Source: Ruegeria arenilitoris (lineage in GTDB: Bacteria; Pseudomonadota; Alphaproteobacteria; Rhodobacterales; Rhodobacteraceae). Taken from it: 64,000 nt of DNA. A program made the position numbers and the translations under genes. The notes under the pieces were generated by a model, which was not told the origin of the DNA, made no database searches, and saw nothing but the letters and a program-made list of their open reading frames with translations. Position 1 is the first letter of the stretch. Each line of letters opens with the position of its first letter. The DNA lies in NCBI RefSeq assembly GCF_013031355.1, contig NZ_WPZO01000004.1, positions 1 to 64,000 of the forward strand. Reading direction: 5' to 3'. Below are positions 62,346 through 64,000 of this stretch, piece by piece.

Positions 62346-63335
62346 TTACGCGGATTGCGCCGTTTTCCTGATCCAATCCAGAACCAGAGCGGCGATCTGG
62401 TCCGAGTTGTCATCCATCATCATGACATGCGTATTCCCGGTGATCCCTTCGCCGGGAAGATCGAGAAGTTGAACCGAACCGCCCTGTGATCGCAATTGAT
62501 CCACATACTGATCTGCCTTCGCACGATAGGAGGTCCAGATCGCAAACTCATCGATGAAATCGCCCCAGACAAACAGATGCGGTACTTGCGCAGCCTTCCC
62601 TGTGGCTGGAGGCGCCGAGGCCGGTTCGATGACAACAACTCCTTTGAAGAACTCTGGGTGCGTTGCGGCCGCTTCCAACGCAAAATTGCCACCCTGACTG
62701 TGAGCGATCAACCAGACCGGACCAACCCGCGCAAGCGCCTGATAATAGGCATCAAGCGTCATTTCCGCATGGGTTGTCCAACGTGGCACCAGTTGAGCAC
62801 CCAAAATATCCAGCGCATTCAGGGGGAATCTGATCCCGTCAAAAGGGTTTCTTGCGCTTTCCTCAGACTCATACGCACCCGCTGGCCCGAATCGGAACAT
62901 GGTCCAGACGTCGTTCTGAGTACGAAACACAGGATTGTCCTTGTAGATCTGAGGATAGGGTGACCAGCTTGCCCGGCCGCGCTCGACCGCGTCACAGAGA
63001 TACGTATCAAAGCCCGCGTTCAGAAAGAAGTTGTGCCATCCGGGGCGGCCGTCAGGTGTGGATTCCCATGTGGCACCTGTCATTCCACCCCCGTGCCAGA
63101 ACATAAGCGGCGCATCGAATTCAGGTGCGGATTGAAGCAGATACTGAACGTAGCATTGCCCGGTGATGTAATCTCCATTCAAGTCGACCGTTCGGGCAGG
63201 TGCGTTCCGCGCTACCTGTATCTTCTGGACCGGCTGACCGGTAAGTGTCACCCGGCGCCCACCAGCAAAGAAACTTCCGGCCTCTTTGATCGATACACCC
63301 GGCTTGTCTTCGCTGGTTCGGTTCTTGAATGGCAT
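62346..63335 (-). CDS. Alpha/beta-hydrolase fold protein (esterase-like)
   Basis: A 329-residue hydrolase. The HGGGMTGATW oxyanion-hole loop, the nucleophile elbow AHSQGG, and a late GNTHVMMMDDNSDQ His/Asp segment are visible. It resembles esterases acting on small acyl or aryl esters; substrate unknown. No signal peptide is seen. Its base composition looks lower in G+C than the adjacent operon, which may point to separate acquisition. It converges on the EVE gene. Confidence 0.82.
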   Translation of the reverse strand: MPFKNRTSEDKPGVSIKEAGSFFAGGRRVTLTGQPVQKIQVARNAPARTVDLNGDYITGQCYVQYLLQSAPEFDAPLMFWHGGGMTGATWESTPDGRPGWHNFFLNAGFDTYLCDAVERGRASWSPYPQIYKDNPVFRTQNDVWTMFRFGPAGAYESEESARNPFDGIRFPLNALDILGAQLVPRWTTHAEMTLDAYYQALARVGPVWLIAHSQGGNFALEAAATHPEFFKGVVVIEPASAPPATGKAAQVPHLFVWGDFIDEFAIWTSYRAKADQYVDQLRSQGGSVQLLDLPGEGITGNTHVMMMDDNSDQIAALVLDWIRKTAQSA

Positions 63336-63577
63336 GGAACTCTCACAAACAACTTTAAATATCGGCCAAGCCTATCTGGCGATACCGTTGATCTCAAAGC
63401 AGTTTGTGAAAAAAGGGAAGGTCCTGACGGATGCAGAACCTTCCCTACCCCCGCGTGCTCCCTACTCACCACACGCGTATGGAAATATCTGGTTCTGACC
63501 GTCCTGGTCATACTTGGACCATAGCCGGGTTTCGTCAGGCGTTTCAAATACCAAGTCTTTAAAATAAGGCTCAAATA
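63336..63577. other. Intergenic stretch without gene
   Basis: About 240 bp between the alpha/beta hydrolase start and the DUF2853 terminator. A+T-rich at both ends. Small open frames here have no ribosome binding site. It should contain the hydrolase promoter. Confidence 0.5.
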
Positions 63578-63611
63578 CAAAACGCCCGCCGATGGGGAGG
63601 CGGGCGTTTCA
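63578..63611 (-). terminator. Intrinsic terminator of the DUF2853 gene
   Basis: AAACGCCCGCC (63580-63590) pairs with GGCGGGCGTTT (63599-63609) around an 8-base loop, 18 bp past the stop codon on the minus strand. Confidence 0.85.
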
Positions 63612-63628
63612 TCGGAAAAACGTGTGGC

Positions 63629-63970
63629 TTAGGCGTAGACGGCCTCTTTGCCGAAATGCTTGGTCAGCATGTAATAGACCACGGCGCGGTATTTGTTGCG
63701 TTCGGACATGCCATAGGTTTCCAGAACCGAGTTGATCGCTTCCATCAGCTCGGGGCCCTCTGCCAAACCCAGCTTTTTGATCAGGAAGTTGTTCTTGACC
63801 GTCTCAAGCTCACCTTCCTGTGTAGCCGCCACAGTCGACGCGTCGGCGTCATAGATCGCCGGACCACAACCGATGGTAACCTTGGTCAGCAGGTCCATAT
63901 CGGGGTCCATCCCGCATTTGCCTTTCAGGTCTTCCGCATATTTGGCGATCAGCTCGTCGCGTTTACCCAT
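63629..63970 (-). CDS. DUF2853 family protein
   Basis: A 113-residue all-helical protein typical of alphaproteobacteria and marine bacteria: MGKRDELIAKYAEDLKGKCG at the start and ERNKYRAVVYYMLTKHFGKE at the end. Function unknown. The ATG at 63970 follows AGGAG by 6 bases, preferred over two upstream in-frame codons. It has its own terminator. Confidence 0.92.
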   Translation of the reverse strand: MGKRDELIAKYAEDLKGKCGMDPDMDLLTKVTIGCGPAIYDADASTVAATQEGELETVKNNFLIKKLGLAEGPELMEAINSVLETYGMSERNKYRAVVYYMLTKHFGKEAVYA

Positions 63971-64000
63971 TGTCATCTCCTGGTTCAAAATTGGTTTCAG

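Overview
The window looks like a chromosomal segment of a marine Rhodobacteraceae (Roseobacter-group) alphaproteobacterium. This is inferred from the high G+C wobble, the tsaD / hemD-mitofilin-hemY arrangement, DUF2853, NDUFA9-like and Hint-domain proteins, GFA and EVE proteins, and the abundance of solute-binding transport systems. Species cannot be named from the sequence alone. I see no rRNA, CRISPR, prophage or insertion sequence. One tRNA, tRNA-Leu(CAG), is present.

Left part (1-31.5 kb) is mostly housekeeping and stress functions. It holds catalase-peroxidase katG, a GMC alcohol dehydrogenase behind a GntR-type operator-like palindrome, an epimerase-like protein, a methyltransferase, a sterol-desaturase-family membrane protein, a class II aldolase with a divergent LysR regulator, an overlapping adenine deaminase / AMP nucleosidase pair, an HU-like protein, a short BCCT-like transporter, an EamA exporter, a periplasmic glutathione peroxidase, an msrB-msrA pair, a lone HyuA-type hydantoinase subunit, queG, a GST, mtgA, a Hint-domain protein, glutamate synthase (gltD-GFA-gltB), uppP and an NDUFA9-like protein.

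Middle part (32.4-49.1 kb) is the most unusual region and the best candidate for an undescribed system. Fifteen genes run leftward without interruption from 47.1 to 32.4 kb: a CUT1-type ABC importer, a HisD/HpsN-like dehydrogenase, an SDR, a LacI regulator, three SnoaL/NTF2-fold proteins, a bicupin, a class I methyltransferase, a MetE C-terminal-like protein, an alpha/beta hydrolase and an RraA-like aldolase/decarboxylase. Two genes run divergently: a fourth SnoaL/NTF2 protein and a COG3618-type amidohydrolase. The four SnoaL proteins contain seven NTF2-like domains. Two matching LacI-type palindromes (TTTGCATACG-TATGCAAA type) sit in the divergent intergenic region. Many genes overlap by 1 or 4 nt. 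I infer a LacI-controlled uptake and catabolic regulon for an unidentified, probably polyol- or sugar-like (possibly O/N/S-methylated) compound.

Next comes an orphan CoxG and a tripartite tricarboxylate transporter (tctA, tctB, tctC). It is divergent from a TctD/TctE-like two-component system translationally coupled to a third periplasmic solute-binding protein. The shared intergenic region carries an 11-bp-phased direct repeat resembling a PHO box.

Right part (56-64 kb) returns to conserved chromosome: hemD-mitofilin-hemY leftward, tsaD-gpsA-yciI-EVE rightward, an alpha/beta hydrolase and DUF2853.
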